Origin: an uncultured Rickettsiales bacterium
Lineage (GTDB): Bacteria; Pseudomonadota; Alphaproteobacteria; Micavibrionales; GCA-2720935
DNA: 62,527 nucleotides
Direction: 5' to 3'
Assembly: GCA_950054255.1 (NCBI GenBank)
Contig: CATLOR010000005.1
Span: forward strand, 1 to 62,527
Position 1 is the first letter of the stretch, and each line of letters starts with the position of its first letter. The translations under genes were made by a program, and so were the position numbers. The notes under the pieces were generated by a model. The model did no database searches and was not told the DNA's origin. It worked only from the letters and a program-made list of their open reading frames with translations. Below are positions 52,424 through 61,504 of this stretch, one piece after another.

Positions 52424-55400
52424 ACCCATCGCAGAATCAAACCGCTTTATTGTTCTTGATAAATATATCAAGGAATGGGAGGTCGCTGACAGTTACCAAT
52501 CCGAAGGTGATTTGGAGCGTGAGCTTGTTGCTGATCTGGTCAAACAGGGTTATGAATTTCTGCCCGATCTCACAACGCCCGATGCCATGCTGACCAATGT
52601 GCGGGGGCAATTGCAAATCCTCAACAATGTGCAGTTCACAGATGCCGAATGGACGCGATTTGTTGAAACATTCCTTGATAAGCCTAGCGACGGCATTATC
52701 GATAAAACCCGTAAAATCCATGATGATTATATCCATGATTTTGTCTTTGATGATGGGCGCATTCAAAACATCTATTTGGTCGATAAATCGAATGTTTCCC
52801 GCAACAAAGTGCAGGTGATTAAGCAGTTTGAGCAAACGGGAAGCCATGCCAACCGCTATGATGTGACGATTTTGGTGAATGGTCTGCCGTTGGTACAAAT
52901 AGAGCTAAAAAAGCGTGGCGTGGCCATTCGCGAAGCCTTTAACCAAATCCACCGCTATAGCAAGGAAAGCTTCAACAGCGATCACTCGCTTTATAAATAT
53001 TTGCAGTTATTTGTGATCTCGAACGGAACAGATACGCGCTATTTCGCCAACACGACCCAGCGCAACAAAAACAGCTTCGACTTTACGATGAATTGGGCAA
53101 AGGCGGATAATAGCCTGATTAAAGATTTGAAGGATTTTACCGCTACATTCTTCCAGAAAAATACATTGCTTAATGTGCTTTTGCATTATTCGGTTTTTGA
53201 TATCAGCAACACCTTGCTTGTTATGCGCCCTTATCAGATTGCGGCGACCGAGCGTATTCTTTGGAAAGTTAAGAGCTCCTACCAAGCAAAAAACTGGAGC
53301 AATGCAGACAGCGGGGGCTATATCTGGCACACGACGGGATCAGGTAAAACGTTGACCAGCTTTAAGGCGGCGCGTTTGGCGACGGAGCTCGACTTTATCG
53401 ACAAAGTGTTCTTTGTGGTTGATCGTAAAGACCTTGATTACCAAACTATGAAAGAATACCAGCGCTTCTCTCCCGATAGCGTGAATGGGTCTGATAGCAC
53501 TGCTGGGCTTAAACGTAATATTGATAAAGACGATAACAAGATTATTGTTACGACGATCCAAAAGCTTAATAACCTTATGAAGAGTGAAAATGATCTGGCG
53601 ATATACAATAAGCAGGTCGTATTTATTTTTGATGAATGTCACCGTAGCCAATTTGGTGAGGCGCAGAAAAATCTTAAGAAGAAATTCAAGCGCTTTTATC
53701 AGTTTGGTTTTACTGGCACACCAATTATAGGCGATGATATCGTTGATGGTAAACTTATTCGAAAAGGAAATGCTTTGGGTGCAGATACAACGGCAAGTGT
53801 ATTTGGTTGTGAGCTTCATTCATATGTGATTACTGATGCTATTCGTGATGAAAAAGTTTTGAAATTTAAAGTGGATTATAATGATGTACGTCCCAAGTTT
53901 AAAGAATTTGAAAGAGAGCAGGATGAGAAAAAACTGAGTGCGGCAGAAAATAAACAAGCCCTTCTTCATCCTGAGCGTATTCGAGAAATTTCGCAATATA
54001 TCCTAAATAATTTTCGTCAGAAAACGCATCGTTTACAAGGTGGAAGTAAAGGGTTTAACGCAATGTTTGCTGTTAGTAGTGTAGATGCCGCTAAGTTTTA
54101 CTATGAAATGTTAAATGCTTTGCAGATAGATAGCGATAGGCCTATCAAAATTGCGACGATTTTTTCTTTTAATGCGAATGAAGAACAGAATGCAATTGGT
54201 GAAATAGAAGATGAAAGCTTTGATGTTTCTGCTATGAATAGTAGCGCTAAGGAATTTCTAGGTTCGGCTATTCGTGATTATAATTCATTTTTTGATACTA
54301 ACTTCAGCGTTGATAGTAAAGGTTTTCAGAATTATTATCGTGATTTAGCGAAAAAGGTTCAAGCTCAAAAGATAGACTTGTTAATTGTTGTAGGTATGTT
54401 TTTGACTGGCTTTGATGCGCCAACACTTAATACGTTATTTGTAGATAAAAATTTGCGTTATCACGGATTGATGCAAGCTTATTCGCGTACAAACCGTATT
54501 TATGATGCGACAAAAACTTTCGGTAATATTGTGACTTTCAGAGATTTGGAACAAGCAACAATAGATGCTATTACCCTTTTCGGGGATAGTAATACTAGAA
54601 ATGTAGTCTTAGAAAAAAGTTATAAAGAATACATGGATGGTTTTTACGATACTTCTATGGGCGAGGTGAGGAGAGGTTTCTTAGATGTGGTAGATGAATT
54701 GGAGCAACGTTTCCCTGATCCTAATGATATTGTTAAAGAAGCTGATAAAAAGTCGTTTGTTAAATTATTTAGCGAATATATTCGTGTAGAAAATATTCTT
54801 AAAAATTACGATGAGTTTTCTAGTTTACGTGAATTTCAAAATATAGACATAGATAATAGTTCAGCAGTAGAGACTTTTAAGAAAAAGTATTATTTAAGCG
54901 ATGAAGCCTTCACTTCATTAAAAGCGATTCATATTCCAACGGAACGAGATATTCAGAATTATACGGGTGTATATGAAGATATTAGGAATTGGTTGCGTAA
55001 GCAAAAACAAGAAAATGATCAAGAAAAGTCGAATATAGACTGGGATGATGTGGTTTTTGAAGTCGATTTGCTTAAGTCACAGGAAATCAATTTAGATTAT
55101 ATTTTGGAACAAATTTTTGAGAAAAACAAAAAGGTAAAAGATAAAGAGGCGCTTATTGAGGATGCTCAGCGTATGATTAGATCAAGTCTTGGTAATAGGG
55201 CTAAAGAAAGCCTATTGATTGATTTTATCAATCAAACAGATCTGAATGCAATTGGTGACAAGGCTAGCATTATTGAATCTTTTTTTATTTTTGCACAAGA
55301 AGAGAAGCGCCGTGAAATGGATCGGTTAATTGTTTCTGAAAATCTTAATGTGGATGCAGCAAAACGTTATATTTTCACATCACTTAAGCGTGAGTCTGCA

Positions 55401-55544
55401 AGCGATAATGGTACAGAACTCAATGCCATTTTGCCTAAAATGAGTCCTCTTAACCCAGAATACTTAACTAAAAAACAAACAGTTTTTCAAAAAGTATCTG
55501 CATTTGTTGAAAAGTTTAAGAGTGTTGGTGGAGATGTTTTATAA
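52407..55544 (+). CDS. hsdR: Type I restriction-modification system, restriction/translocase subunit
   Basis: HsdR cleaves DNA after ATP-driven translocation. I chose ATG 52407, with AAGGACG upstream, giving 1045 residues and a 17-base overlap with the previous gene. The nuclease site is IELKK (E166-x-K168) preceded by the catalytic aspartate region; the helicase motor has [12 protein letters not shown] (near residue 310) and the DECH box at 409-412. The gene looks mosaic: the first ~1200 bases use GC-rich codons like hsdM and hsdS, while the rest is AT-rich. The stop overlaps the next start (TAATG). Confidence 0.96.
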   Translation: MVELTKPIAESNRFIVLDKYIKEWEVADSYQSEGDLERELVADLVKQGYEFLPDLTTPDAMLTNVRGQLQILNNVQFTDAEWTRFVETFLDKPSDGIIDKTRKIHDDYIHDFVFDDGRIQNIYLVDKSNVSRNKVQVIKQFEQTGSHANRYDVTILVNGLPLVQIELKKRGVAIREAFNQIHRYSKESFNSDHSLYKYLQLFVISNGTDTRYFANTTQRNKNSFDFTMNWAKADNSLIKDLKDFTATFFQKNTLLNVLLHYSVFDISNTLLVMRPYQIAATERILWKVKSSYQAKNWSNADSGGYIWHTTGSGKTLTSFKAARLATELDFIDKVFFVVDRKDLDYQTMKEYQRFSPDSVNGSDSTAGLKRNIDKDDNKIIVTTIQKLNNLMKSENDLAIYNKQVVFIFDECHRSQFGEAQKNLKKKFKRFYQFGFTGTPIIGDDIVDGKLIRKGNALGADTTASVFGCELHSYVITDAIRDEKVLKFKVDYNDVRPKFKEFEREQDEKKLSAAENKQALLHPERIREISQYILNNFRQKTHRLQGGSKGFNAMFAVSSVDAAKFYYEMLNALQIDSDRPIKIATIFSFNANEEQNAIGEIEDESFDVSAMNSSAKEFLGSAIRDYNSFFDTNFSVDSKGFQNYYRDLAKKVQAQKIDLLIVVGMFLTGFDAPTLNTLFVDKNLRYHGLMQAYSRTNRIYDATKTFGNIVTFRDLEQATIDAITLFGDSNTRNVVLEKSYKEYMDGFYDTSMGEVRRGFLDVVDELEQRFPDPNDIVKEADKKSFVKLFSEYIRVENILKNYDEFSSLREFQNIDIDNSSAVETFKKKYYLSDEAFTSLKAIHIPTERDIQNYTGVYEDIRNWLRKQKQENDQEKSNIDWDDVVFEVDLLKSQEINLDYILEQIFEKNKKVKDKEALIEDAQRMIRSSLGNRAKESLLIDFINQTDLNAIGDKASIIESFFIFAQEEKRREMDRLIVSENLNVDAAKRYIFTSLKRESASDNGTELNAILPKMSPLNPEYLTKKQTVFQKVSAFVEKFKSVGGDVL

Positions 55545-56185
55545 TGGGTAAGGTTGTTGTTTATTTATCGATAGGATTAGTTCTTTTAATAGGGGTTTTT
55601 GCTTGCGTATGGTGGTTCTCAGATATTGAGTGGAGTTATGCTACTTTTGGAGATTATCTTGGTGGGACGCTTGGTTCTGTTGCTGTTTTGATATTGATTT
55701 ACACGACATGGGAGCAACAAAAGGAAATACAAAAGCAAAATCAACGTGCAGAAGAAGAAGGTATTTTTCGAACATATGAAGTTCTGTACAATGATATAAC
55801 AGGATACTCTGCACAAATTATTAGTAGAGCCGTAAGAGATGGTTTTTATGACGGTGTTAGTAGAAAAGATGCTAATGTCAATAGTTATAAAACTTTGTAT
55901 GAAAGAATGAACGCTGGAGATAGAGGAATATTTTTAAGAAAGATTGAAGATTGGGCTAAGAAGCATGAATGCACTAAGAGTTTGAAAGATGTTTCTGTGA
56001 ATTTGAAATCTGAAAAAATTGAAGAAGGTAAAAGCAGAACGATTGATGCAATCACAGGGTATAATGCTCTTTGTGCTTTTTTGTTTAATGGTGAAAGAGA
56101 AAGTAATAAATCTATCTATGAAGCCTTAAGAAAAACGGAAGTCGGACGCGTTTACGAAATTCTCAAAGACTTTGGTACGAAATAG
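55544..56185 (+). CDS. Two-TM protein resembling putative phage abortive-infection proteins
   Basis: The 213-residue protein has two membrane helices (about residues 4-26 and 39-60) with the segment WSYATFGDYLGGTLGSVAVL between and within them, then a cytosolic helical part (EQQKEIQKQNQRAEEEGIF...). The W..FGdylGG pattern followed by a Q/E-rich helix is typical of the 'putative phage abortive infection protein' (putAbiC-like) family. It starts within the hsdR stop codon, so it is the fifth gene of the restriction operon and translationally coupled. A direct defence role is an inference from context. Confidence 0.65.
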   Translation: MGKVVVYLSIGLVLLIGVFACVWWFSDIEWSYATFGDYLGGTLGSVAVLILIYTTWEQQKEIQKQNQRAEEEGIFRTYEVLYNDITGYSAQIISRAVRDGFYDGVSRKDANVNSYKTLYERMNAGDRGIFLRKIEDWAKKHECTKSLKDVSVNLKSEKIEEGKSRTIDAITGYNALCAFLFNGERESNKSIYEALRKTEVGRVYEILKDFGTK

Positions 56186-56435
56186 CTTAATGGTATATGG
56201 ATACCCAGTTGTTTGATAACTTTAGAGTATGAAATTTAAATAAGAGCTCTATCATACTAGAATATGTTTGTTCTCGATTTTGTATATAATTTGATATTGT
56301 ACAATATTGTTTATCGATCTCGATCGGGATCTTTTTTCTGACTTATCTTGCTTTTATCCGATTAAGAGCCCGAACGGGATTATTTTATTGGATTTTCGTT
56401 TGATAGTACCTCCGTTATTGCTCTTAATATTTTTT
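56186..56435. other. AT-rich intergenic region with a 14-bp palindrome
   Basis: No gene is visible between the restriction operon and the fic operator. The perfect palindrome ATATTGTACAATAT lies at 56294-56307, and GATC-rich sequence around 56315-56336 followed by TTTTTT could form a weak terminator. Confidence 0.4.
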
Positions 56436-56493
56436 ATTCTGGTTTATTCGGGTGAATAAATGGGTTGACTATTCTGGTTTATTTGGGTATTTA
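56436..56493 (+). promoter_or_regulatory. fic promoter and operator repeats
   Basis: ATTCTGGTTTATTCGGGT (56436-56453) is repeated as ATTCTGGTTTATTTGGGT at 56471-56488, 35 bases on, with one mismatch. The first copy runs into the palindrome TTTATTCGGGTGAATAAA (56443-56460). The second copy lies between a -35 TTGACT (56465-56470) and a -10 TATTTA (56488-56493), 17 bases apart. A protein bound there would block transcription; the Fic protein's own winged-helix domain is a natural candidate. Confidence 0.65.
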
Positions 56494-56500
56494 ATTGGGT

Positions 56501-57550
56501 ATGATAAATATAAGTACAATTAAAATAACCCCAAATTTACTTTCACTCTTATCAGAAATCGATGAGTTCAAAGGCGCGTGGCGTGCTTTTGGGACACTTG
56601 CGCCTGATCGTTTGAATGCTTTAAAGAATGTGGCAACTATTGAAAGTATTGGGTCATCAACTCGTATTGAGGGAAGTAAGCTTAGTGATAGAGAGGTTGC
56701 GGATCTTCTCGGTAAAATAGAGGTCAAGCGTTTTGATAGTCGTGATGCGCAAGAGGTTGCAGGATATGCCGAAGTGATGGATATTATCACATCTTCTTGG
56801 AATGAGATACCGATTACTGAAAATCACATTAAACAACTTCATAGAGATTTATTAAAACATAGTGACAAAGATGAGCGACATCGTGGCGCTTATAAAACAG
56901 TGCGTAATGATGTCGGTGCGTTTGATGAAGATGGTAAGATGGTCGGGATTGTTTTTGAAACGGCGACACCTTTTGATACGCCAAGAAGAATGCAAGAATT
57001 AATCACTTGGTTTAATGAGCAAAGAGAAATTGGCCATATTCACCCATTGTTGCTTATCGCTGTGTTTATCGTTGTTTTTCTTGAGATACACCCATTTCAA
57101 GACGGTAATGGCCGTTTGAGCCGTATTCTTACAACGCTTCTTTTACTTCAAGCTGGGTATAGTTATGTACCTTATAGCTCTCTTGAGCATGCTATAGAGC
57201 AAAGCAAAGAGGGATATTATCTAGCCCTTAGACAAACACAAGGCACGATACGCAGCGAAGAGCCAGATTGGCAACCGTGGCTATTATTTTTTATGCGCTC
57301 AATGCAGCAACAGAAAAGAAAACTAGAAGCCAAGGTTCAACGTGAGAGAAAAGCCGTAGAAGATTTGCCAGAAATCGCATTGGCTATCTTGGATTATGTG
57401 CGTGATCACGGTCGCGTGACCAATCGTGATATTGTGCGAGAAACAGGCGCAAGTCCAAATACAATTAAATCAACACTTACATCCCTTGTGAGTAAAGGTT
57501 TGTTGTCGCGTCATGGGGGAGGGCGTTCAACATGGTATGGACAAGGTTAG
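56501..57550 (+). CDS. Fic family protein, self-inhibited class II, with C-terminal winged helix
   Basis: Fic proteins attach AMP (or similar groups) to target hydroxyls. The 349-residue protein carries the inhibitory motif SSTRIEG (residues 52-58, S/TxxxE-G), an N-terminal Fic domain, the active-site loop HPFQDGNGRLSR starting at H197, and a C-terminal winged-helix segment VTNRDIVRETGASPNTIKST. The Fic-plus-wHTH layout is common in proteins that regulate their own gene. The ATG at 56501 has no ribosome site, and the -10 ends only seven bases before it, so the mRNA may be leaderless. Confidence 0.92.
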   Translation: MINISTIKITPNLLSLLSEIDEFKGAWRAFGTLAPDRLNALKNVATIESIGSSTRIEGSKLSDREVADLLGKIEVKRFDSRDAQEVAGYAEVMDIITSSWNEIPITENHIKQLHRDLLKHSDKDERHRGAYKTVRNDVGAFDEDGKMVGIVFETATPFDTPRRMQELITWFNEQREIGHIHPLLLIAVFIVVFLEIHPFQDGNGRLSRILTTLLLLQAGYSYVPYSSLEHAIEQSKEGYYLALRQTQGTIRSEEPDWQPWLLFFMRSMQQQKRKLEAKVQRERKAVEDLPEIALAILDYVRDHGRVTNRDIVRETGASPNTIKSTLTSLVSKGLLSRHGGGRSTWYGQG

Positions 57551-57591
57551 AAGAGACCATGAGTGGATGAAATGATTACAGAAATTTGCCT

Positions 57592-58307
57592 CTAGCGGTC
57601 ATGTCAGATTAAAATCTGAATTTTAAAAGTTTTAGTGATAAAATTGCGAAATGAGCAAAGTAAATCACTTCAAATATTTAAAAACCAGTCCAGAAATTAT
57701 CAAATTAGCTGTCATGTATTACGTGCGTTATCTGTTAAGTTTACGGAATGTAGAAGATATCCTGCACGAACGCGGTATAGATATTTGTCATGAAATTATT
57801 CGTTATTGGTGGAATAAATTTGGCACAATCTTTTCTAAAGAGGTAAAGAAATAGACTAAAACTTATGCCTCAAATTGGCGTTGGCACATTGATGAAATAT
57901 TCGTCAAAATCAACGGAGAATTACATTATTTGTGGCGCGCTGTTGATCATGAAGGAACTATTTTAGACTGTTATGTTTCTAAAAGAAGAGATAGAAAAGC
58001 GGCTAAAAAAGTATTGAAAAAGCTTATATCTAAACATGGTTTACCAAGGGAAATCGTTACAGATAAACTTGGGTCATATAAGGCTGCAATGAAAGAGTTG
58101 AATATCCAAAACTTACAAAATACTGAACGCTATAAAAATAATCAGGTTGAAAACTCTCATCTGCATTTTCGGCGAAGGGAGAAGATAATGAATAAGTTCC
58201 GATCCATGAAGTCTCTACAAAAATTCGTCTCTATTCAATCGATATTTCAAAATCATTTTAATCACCAAAGCCAAAAAACACTTATTTTTATTGACATAAT
58301 ACTATAA
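57592..58307 (+). pseudogene. IS6-family transposase, 5' part, interrupted
   Basis: The frame starts at 57651 (MSKVNHFKYLKTSPEIIKLA), stops at a TAG (57852-57854) and resumes in the same frame: WRWHIDEIFVKINGELHYLW, DHEGTILDCYVSKRRDRKAA, VTDKLGSYKAAMKEL. These are IS6 DDE-transposase motifs with the catalytic D-D-E in DEIF, TDKLGS and VENSHLHFRRRE. The left IS end lies near 57592-57625 and resembles the end at 61850. The C-terminal third is lost: after FNHQS the frame runs into unrelated sequence ending at 58307. The missing end appears 3 kb downstream at 61362-61456. Confidence 0.85.
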
Positions 58308-58319
58308 GTGCCTTAGACT
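58291..58319 (+). promoter_or_regulatory. Promoter of the ankyrin gene (TTGACATAA type)
   Basis: TTGACA (58291-58296) within TTGACATAA, 17 bases, then TTAGAC (58314-58319). The start codon at 58326 is only six bases further on, which would make the mRNA leaderless. Confidence 0.5.
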
Positions 58320-58325
58320 GCTCAG

Positions 58326-61316
58326 ATGATCCAACGAAGACATATTCCTCAGCCTGTCTTAAAGGCCCGACAAGCCCTTGCTATCCTAGATGAGCAAGGT
58401 GTGGAGATAAACCCGAAAGCCCGAAAAGCCCTTCCTGCATACGCTATGCGTTTGGAACAAGAAGGTAAAGAGATAGATATTGATTTTTTAGTAAATATAG
58501 CGAGAGCGCCTGAACAGCTCTTTGCTTTCTCATCTAAGTCTCAAATCCATAAGAAACAAACCCCTATCGAAAGATACCAAGAAATTATTAATGGGCTTGA
58601 TCCCTATAAACATAAAACACCCAACGAACAACTCATTACTGCCATTGAACGTAATAATAAAGACCGCATCCTTGATGCCATTAACAAGGGCGCTGATGTA
58701 ACGTTTTCTTACAACTCAGCTCTAAGATTGGCTGCAAGATATGGTCACACAGAGATTATTAAGCTTCTTATGGCATTTGATGAGGTTGATGTCACAACCA
58801 ATGATAACGGAGCTCTAAAATTGGCTGCATATTGTGGTTATACAGAGATTATTAAGCTACTTATGACGCGCGGTGAGGTTGATATCACAGCTGAGGATAA
58901 CTGTGCTCTAAGAGTGGCAGCACAGAATGGTCACACAGAGATTGTGAAGCTACTTATGGCGCGTAATGAAATTGATGTCACCGTTGAGAATAACGAAGCT
59001 CTGAGGAAGGCAGCACAGAACGGTCACACAGAGATTGTTAAGCTACTTATGACGCGCGATGAAGTTGATGTCACAGCTTATAATAACGAGGCTCTAAAAT
59101 TGGCAGCACAGAATGGTCACACAGAGATTGTTAAGTCGCTTATGGCACGCGATGAGGTCGATATCGCCGTTGAAGATAACTTTGCTCTAAGATGGGCTAC
59201 AGAGAACGGTCACACAGAGATTGTTAAGCTACTTATAGCGTGTGATGAGGTTGATGTCACCGCTAATGATAACTATGCTCTGAGGAAGGCTGCATATAAT
59301 GGTCATACAGAGATTGTTAAGCTACTTATGGCGTGTGATGAGGTTGATGTTACCGCTGATGGTAACTATGCTCTGAGATGGGCTGCATATAGTGGTTATA
59401 CAGAGATTGTTAAGCTACTTATGGCACGCGATGAGGTTGATATCACCGCTGATGATAACTATGCTCTAAAATTGGCAGCACAGAATGGTCATATAGAGAT
59501 TGTTAAGCTACTTATGGCACGCGATGAGGTTGATATCACCGCTGAGGATAACTTTGCTCTAAGATTGGCTGCATATAATGGTCATATAGAGATTGTTAAG
59601 CTACTTATGGCCTGCGATGAGGTTGATGTCACCGCTGAGGATAACTTTGCTCTAAGATTGGCTGCATATAATGGTCATATAGAGATTGTTAAGCTACTTA
59701 TGGCTCGCGATGAGGTTGATGTCACCGCTGATGATAACTATGCTCTAAAATTGGCTGCAAAGTATGGTCACACAGAGGTTGTTAAGTCGCTTATGGCGTG
59801 TGATGATGTTGATGTTACAGCTGATGATAACTATGCTCTAAAATTGGTAGCACAGAATGGTCATATAGAGATTGTTAAGCTACTTATAGCGCGCGATGAG
59901 GTTGATGTCACCGCTGAAGATAACTTTGCTCTAAAAGTGGCTGCAGGGAATGGTCATATAGAGATTGTTAAGTTGTTTATGGCACGCGATGATGTTGATA
60001 TCACCGCTGAAGATAACTTTGCTCTAAAAGCGGCTGCAGGGAATGGTCATATAGAGATTGTTAAGTTGCTTATGGCAAGCGACGAGGTTGATGTCACAGC
60101 TGAGGATAACGAGGCTCTGAGATGGGCTGCAGGGAATGGTCACATGGATATAGCTCACTTATTAATACAAAATGGGGCTTCCAGAGAGGTCTTAATAGAC
60201 AATCAAGCCAGAGATTATGATGCTTATGCGAAATGGATGAAGATAGTTCGCAGGCAAGCCCCTGAAGGCATTCAGCTTGAAAATCCTACTTTTTTCAAGC
60301 AAGGCACTTTTGATCTCATTTTTTCTCTTTTAGATCAAGAAGGCTATATTGGAGCACATGCTAACAAAATCGCTTTCCATGTTGCTGCTCTTTTAGGGGC
60401 GCCCGAGCGTGTTTTTGAATATCTTCAAAAATGGGGACAGCCCGGAAAGCAACCTCTCCATGATATTATTCAAATGATAAAAATGCCAGATAGCACAGAG
60501 ATTAACCTTAAAGACTGGGGAGATGCTGTCTTAAAATGTGGGCCATCCATGGCTAAGCTGGTTGCATTTGGAGACAAACTGACATCCCCTATAAAATCAT
60601 CTGATGGTCGAACCTGGTCAATGATCAACACACGAAACAGTTGTGCTCAATTTGCCTATAAAAAGGCTAATCAACATAGGGAGTTGGCTAATTTCTGCTT
60701 CACACAGCTGATTGATGAGAAACGGTTTAATGAAGCTCTTAAAATTATTCAAAACACGAAATCAAACAAGCGCAAAAGGCTGCCAGACATATATATTGAT
60801 GGGGCACGCTTTGAGATGGAGAATGTTCACTTAAAATTACTTGCCTCAGATGATTTCAGAGGACTATTTCTGGGTGAATTAACTGATTGTTGTCAATCTA
60901 TTGGCTGTGCCGGTGAGGATTGTGCTGAACATGGTTATATCTCGAAACATAGTGGGTTTTATGTGATAGAAAACAGCAAAGGTCAGGTTTTGGGTCAAAG
61001 TTGGGTTTGGCGTGGTGACAATAATGAATTATGTTTCGACAGTCTTGAAACATTAGGAACCCGTATTACAGGAGCACAATGGTCAAAAATACTACAAGAA
61101 TTTGCAACAGAGCTGGAACAACAAAAAGACGCGCATGATGTCACATCTCTTCATATTGGTCTAGGTGGTGCGACACCTAAAAAAGCTTTAAAACGACAAT
61201 TCAACACAGCCAGTTCCAATAAGGCTAGCCCTAAGAAATATAAAGGTTATAGAGATTCAGACGACAGTCAGCTGATGATTTGGCGTAGAAAAGAGCTTAA
61301 GAAAACACTCTCATAA
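58326..61316 (+). CDS. Large ankyrin-repeat protein with distinct C-terminal domain
   Basis: The 996-residue protein has a ~100-residue N-terminal region, one degenerate repeat (100-129), 16 regular ankyrin-type repeats of exactly 31 residues (130-625) and a C-terminal region of about 370 residues. Each repeat follows N-x-A-L-(K/R)-x-A-A-x-x-G-H-x-E-I-V-K-L-L-M and then D-E-V-D-(V/I)-T. The C-terminal part contains LGELTDCCQSIGCAGEDCAE, HGYISKHSGFYVIE and VLGQSWVWRGDN, a Cys/His/Trp-rich module of unknown function, and a basic end. No signal peptide is seen. Such proteins are often effectors in host-associated bacteria; that role is inferred. No ribosome site precedes the ATG. Confidence 0.88.
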   Translation: MIQRRHIPQPVLKARQALAILDEQGVEINPKARKALPAYAMRLEQEGKEIDIDFLVNIARAPEQLFAFSSKSQIHKKQTPIERYQEIINGLDPYKHKTPNEQLITAIERNNKDRILDAINKGADVTFSYNSALRLAARYGHTEIIKLLMAFDEVDVTTNDNGALKLAAYCGYTEIIKLLMTRGEVDITAEDNCALRVAAQNGHTEIVKLLMARNEIDVTVENNEALRKAAQNGHTEIVKLLMTRDEVDVTAYNNEALKLAAQNGHTEIVKSLMARDEVDIAVEDNFALRWATENGHTEIVKLLIACDEVDVTANDNYALRKAAYNGHTEIVKLLMACDEVDVTADGNYALRWAAYSGYTEIVKLLMARDEVDITADDNYALKLAAQNGHIEIVKLLMARDEVDITAEDNFALRLAAYNGHIEIVKLLMACDEVDVTAEDNFALRLAAYNGHIEIVKLLMARDEVDVTADDNYALKLAAKYGHTEVVKSLMACDDVDVTADDNYALKLVAQNGHIEIVKLLIARDEVDVTAEDNFALKVAAGNGHIEIVKLFMARDDVDITAEDNFALKAAAGNGHIEIVKLLMASDEVDVTAEDNEALRWAAGNGHMDIAHLLIQNGASREVLIDNQARDYDAYAKWMKIVRRQAPEGIQLENPTFFKQGTFDLIFSLLDQEGYIGAHANKIAFHVAALLGAPERVFEYLQKWGQPGKQPLHDIIQMIKMPDSTEINLKDWGDAVLKCGPSMAKLVAFGDKLTSPIKSSDGRTWSMINTRNSCAQFAYKKANQHRELANFCFTQLIDEKRFNEALKIIQNTKSNKRKRLPDIYIDGARFEMENVHLKLLASDDFRGLFLGELTDCCQSIGCAGEDCAEHGYISKHSGFYVIENSKGQVLGQSWVWRGDNNELCFDSLETLGTRITGAQWSKILQEFATELEQQKDAHDVTSLHIGLGGATPKKALKRQFNTASSNKASPKKYKGYRDSDDSQLMIWRRKELKKTLS
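58713..60200 (+). repeat. Sixteen 93-bp tandem repeats in the ankyrin gene
   Basis: The repeat region is exactly 16 x 93 bases. Units are highly similar in DNA, including synonymous positions (for example GAGATTGTTAAGCTACTTATG recurs, split here as GAGATTGTTAAG and CTACTTATG), which points to recent duplication or ongoing gene conversion. Confidence 0.9.
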
Positions 61317-61361
61317 TATCTTATAAGTGATGCGGATTAGGTAGCTACAAACCTACATTCC

Positions 61362-61456
61362 CCTTTAACTATCAAAGACATTTATAAACGAGACGTACAT
61401 TTAAGAGTTTAAGACAATCTTCGCTGAATGCTTGGAATGACATTTTTGTGGCATAA
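61362..61456 (+). pseudogene. IS6-family transposase, 3' end fragment
   Basis: The sequence CAAAGACATTTATAAACGAG onward translates as RHL-stop-TRRTFKSLRQSSLNAWNDIFVA-stop (given as TRRTFKSLRQ and SSLNAWNDIFVA). It matches the C-terminus encoded by the inverted remnant at 61577-61850 (TRQYFKELRQSSLNAWNEIL). It supplies the C-terminal end missing from the transposase at 57592-58307 and has the same orientation. One in-frame TAA shows decay. Confidence 0.75.
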
Positions 61457-61504
61457 AAATTGGTGTAGTATGTTTTCGGAGAAAGGTTAGAGTTCGTCTG
61501 ATAG

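Noticed and set aside
57930..58307. Independent 125-residue transposase
   Set aside because: It is in frame with the preceding fragment across a single TAG and has no N-terminus of its own; it is one broken IS6 gene.
58713..60200. Tandem repeats as a CRISPR array
   Set aside because: Units are 93 bases of continuous coding sequence without unique spacers, and they translate into ankyrin-type repeats.
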